Position numbers and translations under genes: made by a program. From Mycetocola spongiae (GTDB lineage Bacteria > Actinomycetota > Actinomycetes > Actinomycetales > Microbacteriaceae), in NCBI RefSeq assembly GCF_020424085.1, contig NZ_CP080203.1, forward strand, positions 1,736,001 through 1,800,000: a DNA stretch of 64,000 bases. The letters are read 5' to 3'. The notes beneath the pieces were generated by a model. The model searched no databases and was not told the DNA's origin. It was given only the letters and a program-made list of their open reading frames with translations. This document shows positions 57,432-64,000 of this stretch, piece after piece. Every line of letters begins with the position of its first letter. Within the stretch, counting starts at the first letter, position 1.

Positions 57432-58133
57432 GCTGGCCTTGGTACCGCGGTGCAGTGCGGTGATGCCGCCGGTGAGGTTGCGGTATTCCACATCCACCCA
57501 TCCGGCCTCGCGCAGCCAGGAGGCGAGGACCTGCTGGGTGGGCCAGGCCTGGATGGAGTCGTTGAGGTAGTCATAGGCATCGGGGTTGGAGCTCGCGAGC
57601 TTGACCAGCGCCGGGGTGATCTTTCCCAGATAAAAATCGTAGAGGCCGCGGAAGGCGGCATTGGGCGGGGTGGAGAACTCGCAGATGACAATTCGGCCGC
57701 CGGGCTTGGTCACCCGCAGCATCTCGGCGATGGCCTTTTTGGGTTCCACCACATTGCGCAGGCCAAAGGAGATCGTGGTGGCGTCAAATTCGTTATCGGC
57801 GAAGGGCAGATTGGTGGCATCTGCCTCCACAAAGCTCACGCGGGCCAGCTTGCCGTAGCGCTTGCGCCCGACCTCAAGCATGCCGGGGGAAAAATCGGCG
57901 GCCACTACGCTCGCGCCGGATTTGGCGATCGCCGCACTCGAGGTGCCGGTGCCCGCGGCGATATCGAGGATGCGCTCCCCGGGGACCGCGTCCACGGCGC
58001 GCGTGGTGGCCACGCGCCAGAGCAGGTCATTGCCCATGCTCATGATCGTATTTGTGCGGTCATAATGAGCGGCCACCTCGTCAAACATCGCCGAGACCTG
58101 GGTGGGCTGTTTGGAGAGATCGGCCTTATTCAT
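57429..58133 (-). CDS. menG: Demethylmenaquinone methyltransferase
   Basis: A 234-aa UbiE/MenG SAM-dependent methyltransferase. Motif I is ILDIAAGTGTSSAAIAKSGA; NDLLWRVATTRAVDA precedes it, FADNEFDATTISFGLRNV is the UbiE signature 1 region, and RVTKPGGRIVICEFSTP the signature 2 region. It methylates demethylmenaquinone in the last step of menaquinone synthesis. The ATG at 58133 (not the longer frame) follows TAGGAT-N7. It is divergent from menF. Confidence 0.9.
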   Translation of the reverse strand: MNKADLSKQPTQVSAMFDEVAAHYDRTNTIMSMGNDLLWRVATTRAVDAVPGERILDIAAGTGTSSAAIAKSGASVVAADFSPGMLEVGRKRYGKLARVSFVEADATNLPFADNEFDATTISFGLRNVVEPKKAIAEMLRVTKPGGRIVICEFSTPPNAAFRGLYDFYLGKITPALVKLASSNPDAYDYLNDSIQAWPTQQVLASWLREAGWVDVEYRNLTGGITALHRGTKAS

Positions 58134-58146
58134 GTCCCCCATCCTA
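58134..58146 (-). promoter_or_regulatory. Leaderless promoter -10 (TAGGAT) for menG
   Basis: TAGGAT on the minus strand (58146-58141), GGGGGAC, then ATG. Confidence 0.6.
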
Positions 58147-58305
58147 TGCAATAAACGCCGGCGATGAGGCCCGGTTTTCCGCTCCTCGTCCCGCGGGAGG
58201 CAGGTTTTGTCCGCTGTGCGCGAATCGGGGCCATAAAACCCGGTCCCCGGGGCGGGGGCGAGCGCGCCGGGCGGGCGCATACGGGTGTGTTGGCGGCGGA
58301 GCGCC

Positions 58306-58317
58306 TAGGCTAGGGGG
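58306..58317 (+). promoter_or_regulatory. Leaderless promoter -10 (TAGGCT) for menF
   Basis: TAGGCT (58306-58311), AGGGGG, then GTG. Mirrors the menG element across a 184-base divergent spacer. Confidence 0.57.
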
Positions 58318-59580
58318 GTGCCCCCAGTAAGCGTTCCGCAGCTCCATGTCTCCACCGTTGCCGTGGCCGACCCCGGCGCACTCTTTGCCTATACGCCGCG
58401 CGAGTCGCCGCTGCTGTGGCTGCGCGAGGGCGAGGGCCTGGCCGGTTATGGCGAGCTGCTGCGGGTGGAGTTCTCGGGCGAGAATCGGTTTACCGAGGCC
58501 GCGCGCTATTGGCGCGAGCTCGGCGCCGCCGCCACCGTGCGCGATGCGGTGCAGCTGCCCGGCACGGGCCTCGTGGGCCTGGGCACGTTTACGTTCTCCC
58601 CCGTCTCCGAATATCGCAGCGTGCTGATCGTGCCCGAGCTGATTCTGGCGCGCTCGGGCGGCCGCGCCTGGGTGACCCGGGTGCGCATCGGCCCCGAGAC
58701 GCACCACCCCGCGATGGTCTCCGATGCCAGCCGCACGCAGCCGCGCGATCCGCTGGGCGAGAGCGTGCGCCTGGATCTTGCCGCCCCCGAGGCGGATGCC
58801 GAGCGACACCTCGACCTCGTGCGCGCCGCGATCGAACGCATTCGGCGTGGCGATGTGGCCAAGGTGGTCCTGGCCCGCACTCTCACCGGCACGCTCCCGG
58901 CGGGGGCCGATCGTCGCCGCATCGTGGCCGATCTGGCCGCAACCTATCCCCACTGCTGGACATATGCCGTGGACGGCATGATCGGGTCCAGCCCCGAGAC
59001 GCTGGTCAGCGTGCGCGGCGGCGCGCTGAGCCTGCGGGTGCTGGCCGGGACCGCTGCGCGCGGCATCGATGCCGCGGCCGATCACGCCGCGGCCGATGCG
59101 CTGATGGACTCGGGCAAGGACCGCGATGAACACGATTTTGCCGTGCGCAGCGCCCTCGCGTCGCTGGCGCCGCATGCCGCGCAGCTGCTCGGCGGGGAGA
59201 GCCCGTTTACGCTGCAACTCCCCAATCTCTGGCACCTGGCCACCGATATCACCGGGCGCATCCTGGATGGCGCGAGCGCGCTGGACCTCGTGCAGGCCCT
59301 GCATCCCACCGCCGCGGTGGGGGGCACCCCCACCCCCGAGGCCACCGCGCTGATCACCGAGCTCGAGCCCTTTGACCGCGGGCGCTATGCCGGGCCGGTG
59401 GGCTGGGTGGATGCCCAGGGAAACGGCGAGTGGGCGATCGCGCTGCGCGGCGCGCAGATCGACGCGGATGGCACACTCACCGCCTATGCCGGCGGCGGAA
59501 TCGTCGCGGGTTCCGATCCGGCCTCCGAGCTCGAGGAGACGCGGATTAAATTCCGCCCCATCCTCGACGCCCTGAGCTAA
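58318..59580 (+). CDS. menF: Isochorismate synthase
   Basis: A 420-aa chorismate-utilising enzyme. The catalytic Lys is in GDVAKVVLARTLTG, LAGTAARG is the Gly-Thr-Ala active-site loop, MDSGKDRDEHDFAV holds the metal Glu, and the C-terminal ELEETRIKFRPIL carries the Mg2+-binding Glu residues. It converts chorismate to isochorismate at the entry of menaquinone synthesis; anthranilate or salicylate synthase are less likely beside menG. No siderophore genes are nearby. GTG start. Confidence 0.87.
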   Translation: MPPVSVPQLHVSTVAVADPGALFAYTPRESPLLWLREGEGLAGYGELLRVEFSGENRFTEAARYWRELGAAATVRDAVQLPGTGLVGLGTFTFSPVSEYRSVLIVPELILARSGGRAWVTRVRIGPETHHPAMVSDASRTQPRDPLGESVRLDLAAPEADAERHLDLVRAAIERIRRGDVAKVVLARTLTGTLPAGADRRRIVADLAATYPHCWTYAVDGMIGSSPETLVSVRGGALSLRVLAGTAARGIDAAADHAAADALMDSGKDRDEHDFAVRSALASLAPHAAQLLGGESPFTLQLPNLWHLATDITGRILDGASALDLVQALHPTAAVGGTPTPEATALITELEPFDRGRYAGPVGWVDAQGNGEWAIALRGAQIDADGTLTAYAGGGIVAGSDPASELEETRIKFRPILDALS

Positions 59581-59589
59581 CCGGCCCGG

Positions 59590-60867
59590 CTAGGACGCCG
59601 CGGCGGCGCCGTCCGGGCGGCCCACGCGCCAGTGCTGATCGGGCAGCACCCCTCCCACCTCGTATTCGCCGAGGATGCGGGCCTTATATACCCACGGGTT
59701 ATGGCTGGAGACCGTGCGGGCATTGCGCCAGTGCCGATCCAGCGCGGCTGCCTCGCGCACGGCGCTGGCCCCGAGCGCATCAAAGACGATGCCCGTGGCC
59801 CGCAGCGCCGCCGGGATCGACGCCACCTGCGCGGCCGAGGCCGCGAGCACCGTGTTATCAATCGTCTGCCGGATACGCTCGGTATCGCCCGAGCGCTGCG
59901 CCAGATAGGCGTCGCGCAGCGTGCCCGCTACCCGCTCGTTCAGCGCCTCCAGCAGATAGGCCTGGGCGGAGGCCTCGCCAATCACCTGGAGCAGCTGGGC
60001 ATCGGCGGAGGCCCGGGCGGCATTGCCGTGGCTATAGGAGCGATCGCGGGCGGCGAGCAGCGCGGCGGCCTCGCTGGTCGCGGCGCGGGCGATACCCGCG
60101 AGTGCCGCCAGGTGGAAGGCCTGATAAAACGAGGCCTGATAGCCGAAGCGTTCCTCGGCGCGGATGACCTCCCCGGGATCCACGGCCGCATCGCGGAAGC
60201 GCGCGGTGCCGGAGGCCGTGGTGCGCTGGCCAAAGCCGTCCCAGTCATCGCTGTTTTCCACCCCGTCCTGATGCGTGGATACAGCCAGGAATACCGTTTC
60301 CTCGGTGCCGTCCTCGCCCGCGAGCACGTCGATCCAATCGGCATAAATGCTGCCGGTGCTATAAAATTTTTCGCCGTTCAGCAGCAGCCCGGTGCCGCCC
60401 ACGCTCAGCCGCGTCCCGGGACGGCCCTGCACGGCGGCGCCGATCTCGGTCCAGGCATTGCCCACCAGCTCGCCCGCGAGCGCGCGCCGGGCCCAGAGCT
60501 CGCGGGACCGGGGCGAACCGCCGGCGAGGCGATCCTCGATAAACGCGAAGTGTCCGCGCAGCGCCTGCGCGATATTGGAATCGGCGGCGGCGAGCTCGGC
60601 GAGCAGCCGGAATACCTGCACAAGATCCAGGCCCGGGCCGCCCAGTGCGCGCGGCACGCGCAGCGCCCCGAAGCCCGCGGCGGCCAGCTCACGGATCTCC
60701 GCGCGCGGCAGGGTGCGGGTGCGGTCGCGCTCGGCGGCCCCCGCGGCGATGCGCTCAAACAGGGGCAGGAAGCCCGCGCGGATCCGGGCAAACTCGGCAT
60801 CGGTTGCGGCCGGACCGTCCGCATCCACACCGGTGGGAAGGGCGGGGGCGGTGGTGAGGGTAGACAC
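59590..60867 (-). CDS. DszC/SfnB-like flavin monooxygenase (acyl-CoA dehydrogenase fold)
   Basis: A 425-aa acyl-CoA-dehydrogenase-fold protein. FGALRVPRALGGPGLDLVQVFRLLAEL and LNGEKFYSTGSIYADWIDVL match the flavin-binding middle domain, and the C-terminus ALDRHWRNARTVSSHNPWVYKAR is the hallmark of the DszC/SfnB group of FMNH2-dependent monooxygenases rather than true dehydrogenases. Members act on organosulfur compounds, for example dibenzothiophene or sulfur acquisition under SfnR control. The GTG at 60867 has AAAGGA about 8 bases upstream. The substrate is unknown; the sfnG-like gene at 10895-12004 suggests the organism scavenges sulfones. Confidence 0.83.
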   Translation of the reverse strand: MSTLTTAPALPTGVDADGPAATDAEFARIRAGFLPLFERIAAGAAERDRTRTLPRAEIRELAAAGFGALRVPRALGGPGLDLVQVFRLLAELAAADSNIAQALRGHFAFIEDRLAGGSPRSRELWARRALAGELVGNAWTEIGAAVQGRPGTRLSVGGTGLLLNGEKFYSTGSIYADWIDVLAGEDGTEETVFLAVSTHQDGVENSDDWDGFGQRTTASGTARFRDAAVDPGEVIRAEERFGYQASFYQAFHLAALAGIARAATSEAAALLAARDRSYSHGNAARASADAQLLQVIGEASAQAYLLEALNERVAGTLRDAYLAQRSGDTERIRQTIDNTVLAASAAQVASIPAALRATGIVFDALGASAVREAAALDRHWRNARTVSSHNPWVYKARILGEYEVGGVLPDQHWRVGRPDGAAAAS

Positions 60868-60893
60868 GGGGCGGGTCCTTTCGGCGAGGAGGC

Positions 60894-60917
60894 GGCCGCC
60901 CCGGTCTCGGGGCGGCC
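60894..60917 (-). terminator. Hairpin between ppk2 and the DszC-like gene
   Basis: GGCCGCCCCG, GTCT loop, CGGGGCGGCC: a 10-bp stem 57 bases after the ppk2 stop. No U-tract. Confidence 0.42.
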
Positions 60918-60973
60918 AACTTCTCCCCACGCTATCCGCGTGCCCACCCGTGAGGGGGGTTTATTGCAAAGGA

Positions 60974-61837
60974 TTACACGGTGCTGGCCGCGAGGCGCAG
61001 CTTCTCCGCCTCCACGTCATAGGTGGCGGCGGGCCACTGCGGGTTGATGCCGCTCAGCGCGTCCACCAGCAGGTGCTGCACAGCGACCCGCGCGTACCAC
61101 TTATTATTTGCCGGGACCACAAACCACGGCGCATCCGCGGTGGAGGTGCGCAGGAGGGCACGCTGATAGGCGTCCTGATACGCGGGCCAGAACGCGCGCT
61201 CATCGATATCGGAGGGGTTAAACTTCCAGTATTTATCGGGCCGGTTCAGGCGCTCGGTGAGGCGCTCCTTCTGCGTCTCCGGGCTGATCTGCAGCATGAC
61301 CTTAATCACGCGGGTGCCGGAGTCCACCAGCTCCCGCTCGAAGTCCACGATCGCGCCATAGCGGCGCTCGATCTCCTCGGCGGGCGCGAGGCTGCGCACG
61401 CGGCCGATCAGGACGTCCTCATAGTGGGAGCGGTCAAATACACCGATTTTTCCGGGGGCGGGCACCTCCTTCCGGATGCGCCACAGGAAGTCATGGGATA
61501 GCTCCTCGGGGGTGGGCTTCTTAAACGACGCGAGCTGCACACCCTGCGGGTCCACGGCGCCCACCACGTGGCGGACGATTCCGCCCTTGCCCGCGGTATC
61601 CATCGCCTGCAAGACCAGCAGCACCGAATCGGTGGAGCCGGCGGTGCCCGCGGCAAAGAGCCGCTCCTGGAGGTCGCTCAGGTCCTCGGAGACCGCGGCG
61701 AGTTCGGCGCGGCCCGCCTTTTTTCCGCCGTTAAAGCCGGGGGTGGAATCGGGGTCCACCGCCGAGAGATCAAAATCGGGGCCAACACGGAGCGTATCCT
61801 GCGGGTCCTTCGACCAGGCAGCGGAATGGAATGACAT
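60974..61837 (-). CDS. ppk2: Polyphosphate kinase 2 family protein
   Basis: A 287-aa PPK2. The Walker A-like loop is LQAMDTAGKGGIVRHVVG (residues about 77-93), Walker B-like is GVFDRSHYEDVLIGRV and the lid segment is KERLTERLNRPDKYWKF. It transfers phosphate between polyphosphate and nucleotides; a single PPK2 domain of this type usually phosphorylates NMP or NDP. The ATG at 61837 has CAGAAT seven bases upstream, a possible leaderless -10. It is probably monocistronic. Confidence 0.9.
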   Translation of the reverse strand: MSFHSAAWSKDPQDTLRVGPDFDLSAVDPDSTPGFNGGKKAGRAELAAVSEDLSDLQERLFAAGTAGSTDSVLLVLQAMDTAGKGGIVRHVVGAVDPQGVQLASFKKPTPEELSHDFLWRIRKEVPAPGKIGVFDRSHYEDVLIGRVRSLAPAEEIERRYGAIVDFERELVDSGTRVIKVMLQISPETQKERLTERLNRPDKYWKFNPSDIDERAFWPAYQDAYQRALLRTSTADAPWFVVPANNKWYARVAVQHLLVDALSGINPQWPAATYDVEAEKLRLAASTV

Positions 61838-61935
61838 GTCGCTTATTCTGCACCCCGGGCGGCGCGAGCGCTAGTGTCTCTTTCCGCGGCGCCGGATGCC
61901 GGGGCGGGCGAAAAACCCCGGTATGGCCCGCCCGG

Positions 61936-62532
61936 TTAGCCGTCGCGGCGGGCCTCGATCAGCAGCGAGGGAAGCGAGAGCCCTCCCAGCACGGGCAGCG
62001 CAAACTCCTCCACGCGCACCATAACCAGCGCACTCTCGCGGATCGCGCGCGCGATATCCCGCGTCGGATCACAGCCGTGCTGGAATCTTCGGGTGAGGGG
62101 GCGCAGCACGCGCTGGAGCCGGGCCGCGCCGCTGCCCGCGGGGGCAGCGACGTGTTCGGCCGCGATCAGGCGCCCGCCGGGGCGCAGGACCCGGGCGATC
62201 TCGGCCAGCGCGCGCTCCAGATCGTCCACGCTGCACAGCACCCGGGTGGCCAGCACGTTATCCACGCCGTGATCGGGCAGCGGAATATCCTCGGCCCGCG
62301 CGGTGAGCACGGCCCCGGGGAAGCCGGCCTCGCGCGCGGCCCGCGCGAGGGGCCCGCGGGCTCCCGGTCGCGGTTCGAGCCCCACCCAGTCCACCGCGGG
62401 ATCCAGGTCGGCAAAATTTGCCCCGCGCCCCGCGCCGATCTCCAGGGTGCGCCCGCGCAATCCGCGCACGGCCCGGCGCCGGGCTGCCTCGAAGTCCGGA
62501 TAGGCGGTGCGGCTCTCGGCTCCCGGGTTCAT
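61936..62532 (-). CDS. Class I SAM-dependent methyltransferase (Methyltransf_11)
   Basis: A 198-aa methyltransferase. Motif I is TLEIGAGRGANFADLDP, the acidic SAM ribose contact is GLEPRPGA, and motif IV is IPLPDHGVDNVLATRVLCSVDDLERALAEIARVLRPGG. The substrate is unknown; similarity is to small-molecule or lipid methyltransferases, and a hydrophobic C-terminus (EFALPVLGGLSLPSLLIEAR) may contact membranes. ATG follows TATCCT-N6. Confidence 0.82.
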   Translation of the reverse strand: MNPGAESRTAYPDFEAARRRAVRGLRGRTLEIGAGRGANFADLDPAVDWVGLEPRPGARGPLARAAREAGFPGAVLTARAEDIPLPDHGVDNVLATRVLCSVDDLERALAEIARVLRPGGRLIAAEHVAAPAGSGAARLQRVLRPLTRRFQHGCDPTRDIARAIRESALVMVRVEEFALPVLGGLSLPSLLIEARRDG

Positions 62533-62544
62533 CTACCCAGGATA
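62533..62544 (-). promoter_or_regulatory. Leaderless promoter -10 (TATCCT) for the methyltransferase gene
   Basis: TATCCT on the minus strand (62544-62539), GGGTAG, then ATG. Confidence 0.6.
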
Positions 62545-62589
62545 CGGTTCGCCGCGGCCTCCCGTGCGAGACCGTCGCGATGCGGGTTC

Positions 62590-62615
62590 CGGGGGCCTCC
62601 CGCGGGAGGCCCCCG
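62590..62615 (-). terminator. Palindromic hairpin after the MFS transporter gene
   Basis: A 26-bp perfect palindrome, CGGGGGCCTCCC plus GC plus its complement, 8 bases after the transporter stop. GC-only, no U-tract. Confidence 0.57.
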
Positions 62616-62623
62616 CAGCTCGC

Positions 62624-63973
62624 CTAGGAGCGGCCGCGCCCGGCGTTATGCTCGGCGATGATCGCGTCCACCTCGGCGCGCTGCGCGCGGCCCCAGGTTT
62701 CCCGGGTCAGCAGCGCGCCACACAGGCCCAGCACACCGCAGGCCATATATACCAGCGCGACGCCGCCCCAGCCCAGCGGAATGGCCACGGCCGTGGCGAT
62801 CAGCGGAATAAAGCCCGAGATTGCGGCAGAGAACTGATAGCCGATCGAGGCCCCGGAGGAGCGGGTATTGGTGCTGAAGAGCTCCGAGAACCACGCACCC
62901 TGCGCGCCCGCGAGCATATCGTGGATCAGCGCCATCCCGATCACATAAACAAATACGATCAGATAGGGCAGCCCGGTATTGACCAGCAGGAACATCGGGA
63001 AGGCAAACGCGATCAGCAACACCGTGCCGATCAGGTAGATGGTGCGGCGGCCGATCCGATCCGAGAGCATGCCAAACAGGATTGTGGTGCCCGCGCCGAG
63101 CGCCGCGGCCACGATGAGCCCGGTCAGGGCCACCGAACGGTCGGTGATGGGCTCATCGCCGCCGGTCAGATAGGACAGCATAAACGTGACGATCACATAA
63201 AAACCACCGGACTCCGCGAGGCGCAGCGAGATGACGCGCAGGATCGTGCGCCAGTCGTTGCGGAAGACCTCCTTGAGGGGGTTCTTCACGATCAGGCCCT
63301 CCTCCTTGGCCTCCGTGAACTCGGGCGACTCGGATACCTTCGCGCGGATGACCATACCCGCGATCACCAGTACGGCGCTAAACAGGAACGGCACGCGCCA
63401 GGCCAGCTCGCTATCCAGCTGGGTGGACCAGAGGAAAACCACATTGGCCAGCAGCAGTCCCAGCGGGACACCCGCCTGCGGGATGGCCGTATAGCGGCCG
63501 CGCTTTTTCCACGGCGCATGCTCAAAAGTCATCAGGATCGCGCCGCCCCATTCGGCTCCAAAGGCGATGCCCTGGATCATCCGGATCAGCGTGAGCAGGA
63601 TCGGCGCGAGGATGCCCACCTGCGCGTAGGTGGGCAATACGCCGATTGCGACCGTGGAGATTCCCATCAGCAGCAGCGCCCCCACCAGCACGGGCTTGCG
63701 GCCGATCTTATCGCCCAGATAACCGCCGATGATGCCGCCCAGGGGCCGCATCGCGAAGCCTATTCCGAAGGTGGCAAAGCCAAGCAACACACCCATGACG
63801 GGGTCCTCGGCATGGAAAAATACGGTGTTGAAATACAGCGCGGCGGCGGTGCCATAGGCGAGAAAATCATAGTTCTCGATCGTGGTGCCCACCGCGCTAC
63901 CGATAGCCGTGCGCAGCTTATCGGGTGAGCCGTGCTCGGCCCGCGCCGCCCGTGTTGAGGTTGCCGTAGTCAT
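62624..63973 (-). CDS. MFS transporter, metabolite:H+ symporter (MHS) family
   Basis: A 449-aa transporter with twelve helices. It begins TAIGSAVGTTIENYDFLAYGTAAALYF, and the MHS sugar-transport motif is GGIIGGYLGDKIGRKPVLVGALLLMG with the usual D-R-x-G-R/K repeats in loop 2-3 and LSDRIGRRTIYLIG in loop 8-9. EWGGAILMTFEHAPWKKRGRY is the family's central signature. Substrates of the family are organic acids such as shikimate, citrate or betaine; none can be chosen. The ATG at 63973 has GGGAGA about 11 bases upstream. Confidence 0.88.
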   Translation of the reverse strand: MTTATSTRAARAEHGSPDKLRTAIGSAVGTTIENYDFLAYGTAAALYFNTVFFHAEDPVMGVLLGFATFGIGFAMRPLGGIIGGYLGDKIGRKPVLVGALLLMGISTVAIGVLPTYAQVGILAPILLTLIRMIQGIAFGAEWGGAILMTFEHAPWKKRGRYTAIPQAGVPLGLLLANVVFLWSTQLDSELAWRVPFLFSAVLVIAGMVIRAKVSESPEFTEAKEEGLIVKNPLKEVFRNDWRTILRVISLRLAESGGFYVIVTFMLSYLTGGDEPITDRSVALTGLIVAAALGAGTTILFGMLSDRIGRRTIYLIGTVLLIAFAFPMFLLVNTGLPYLIVFVYVIGMALIHDMLAGAQGAWFSELFSTNTRSSGASIGYQFSAAISGFIPLIATAVAIPLGWGGVALVYMACGVLGLCGALLTRETWGRAQRAEVDAIIAEHNAGRGRS

Positions 63974-64000
63974 GTTGATCCATATCTCCCTTGATAAGTG

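Overview
The window is about 64 kb of GC-rich chromosomal DNA from an actinobacterium, most likely a member of the Microbacteriaceae. The evidence is a menaquinone block (menF, menG, long-chain polyprenyl diphosphate synthase), two MaoC-type dehydratases next to murB, a Tat-exported DyP peroxidase beside CopC/CopD genes, class II tRNAs without encoded CCA, and many genes with a TAnnnT hexamer only 6-7 bases before the start codon (leaderless mRNAs, common in actinobacteria). The genus is not determined. I see no rRNA, IS element, prophage, integrase or CRISPR array.

Layout. 1-4212: the start of murB, two hotdog dehydratases, two GNAT proteins (one fused to TPRs) and a large polytopic membrane protein. 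4286-10244: a divergent catabolic cluster around a perfect 20-bp operator: KDPG aldolase, N-acyl-D-amino-acid deacylase and a PLP dehydratase/aldolase on the left; a PfkB sugar-acid kinase, an IclR regulator and RidA on the right. Together they read as deacylation, dehydration/deamination, phosphorylation and aldol cleavage of an N-acylated amino-sugar acid such as N-acetylglucosaminate. 10338-15645: GNAT, an SfnG-like sulfone monooxygenase, a two-domain VOC protein with a well-defined promoter/operator, a TauE/SafE permease, a histidine phosphatase and a membrane protein. 16112-19401: a YhgE/Pip-type membrane protein with an atypical ABC ATPase. 19579-23708: tRNA-Met, tRNA-Thr, VIT-family transporter, rfbB, a DUF2975/HTH pair and an inositol monophosphatase whose 3' end is duplicated next to itself.

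23895-31504 is a cell-surface region: a 1170-aa DUF11-type wall-anchored protein, a protein with three near-identical DUF4822 repeats ending in an LAxTG-type sorting signal, and a NarL-type two-component system. 31708-33293 holds tRNA-Tyr, a transglycosylase-like lipoprotein and YajQ. 33345-39014 is a copper/heme block (membrane protein, CopD-CtaG fusion, CopC, PCuAC, DyP peroxidase). 39250-40461 is a membrane-anchored putative zinc peptidase.

40533-50674 is a complete putrescine-to-succinate pathway: permease, universal stress protein, putrescine oxidase, aminobutyraldehyde dehydrogenase, SSADH and GABA transaminase, divergent from a PucR-type regulator with paired 10-bp boxes between them. 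50741-53616 carries two related single-pass membrane proteins flanking a nitronate monooxygenase. 53613-63973 holds an alpha/beta hydrolase, ferredoxin-NADP reductase, polyprenyl synthase, menG, menF, a DszC/SfnB-like flavin monooxygenase, PPK2, a methyltransferase and an MHS-type MFS transporter.
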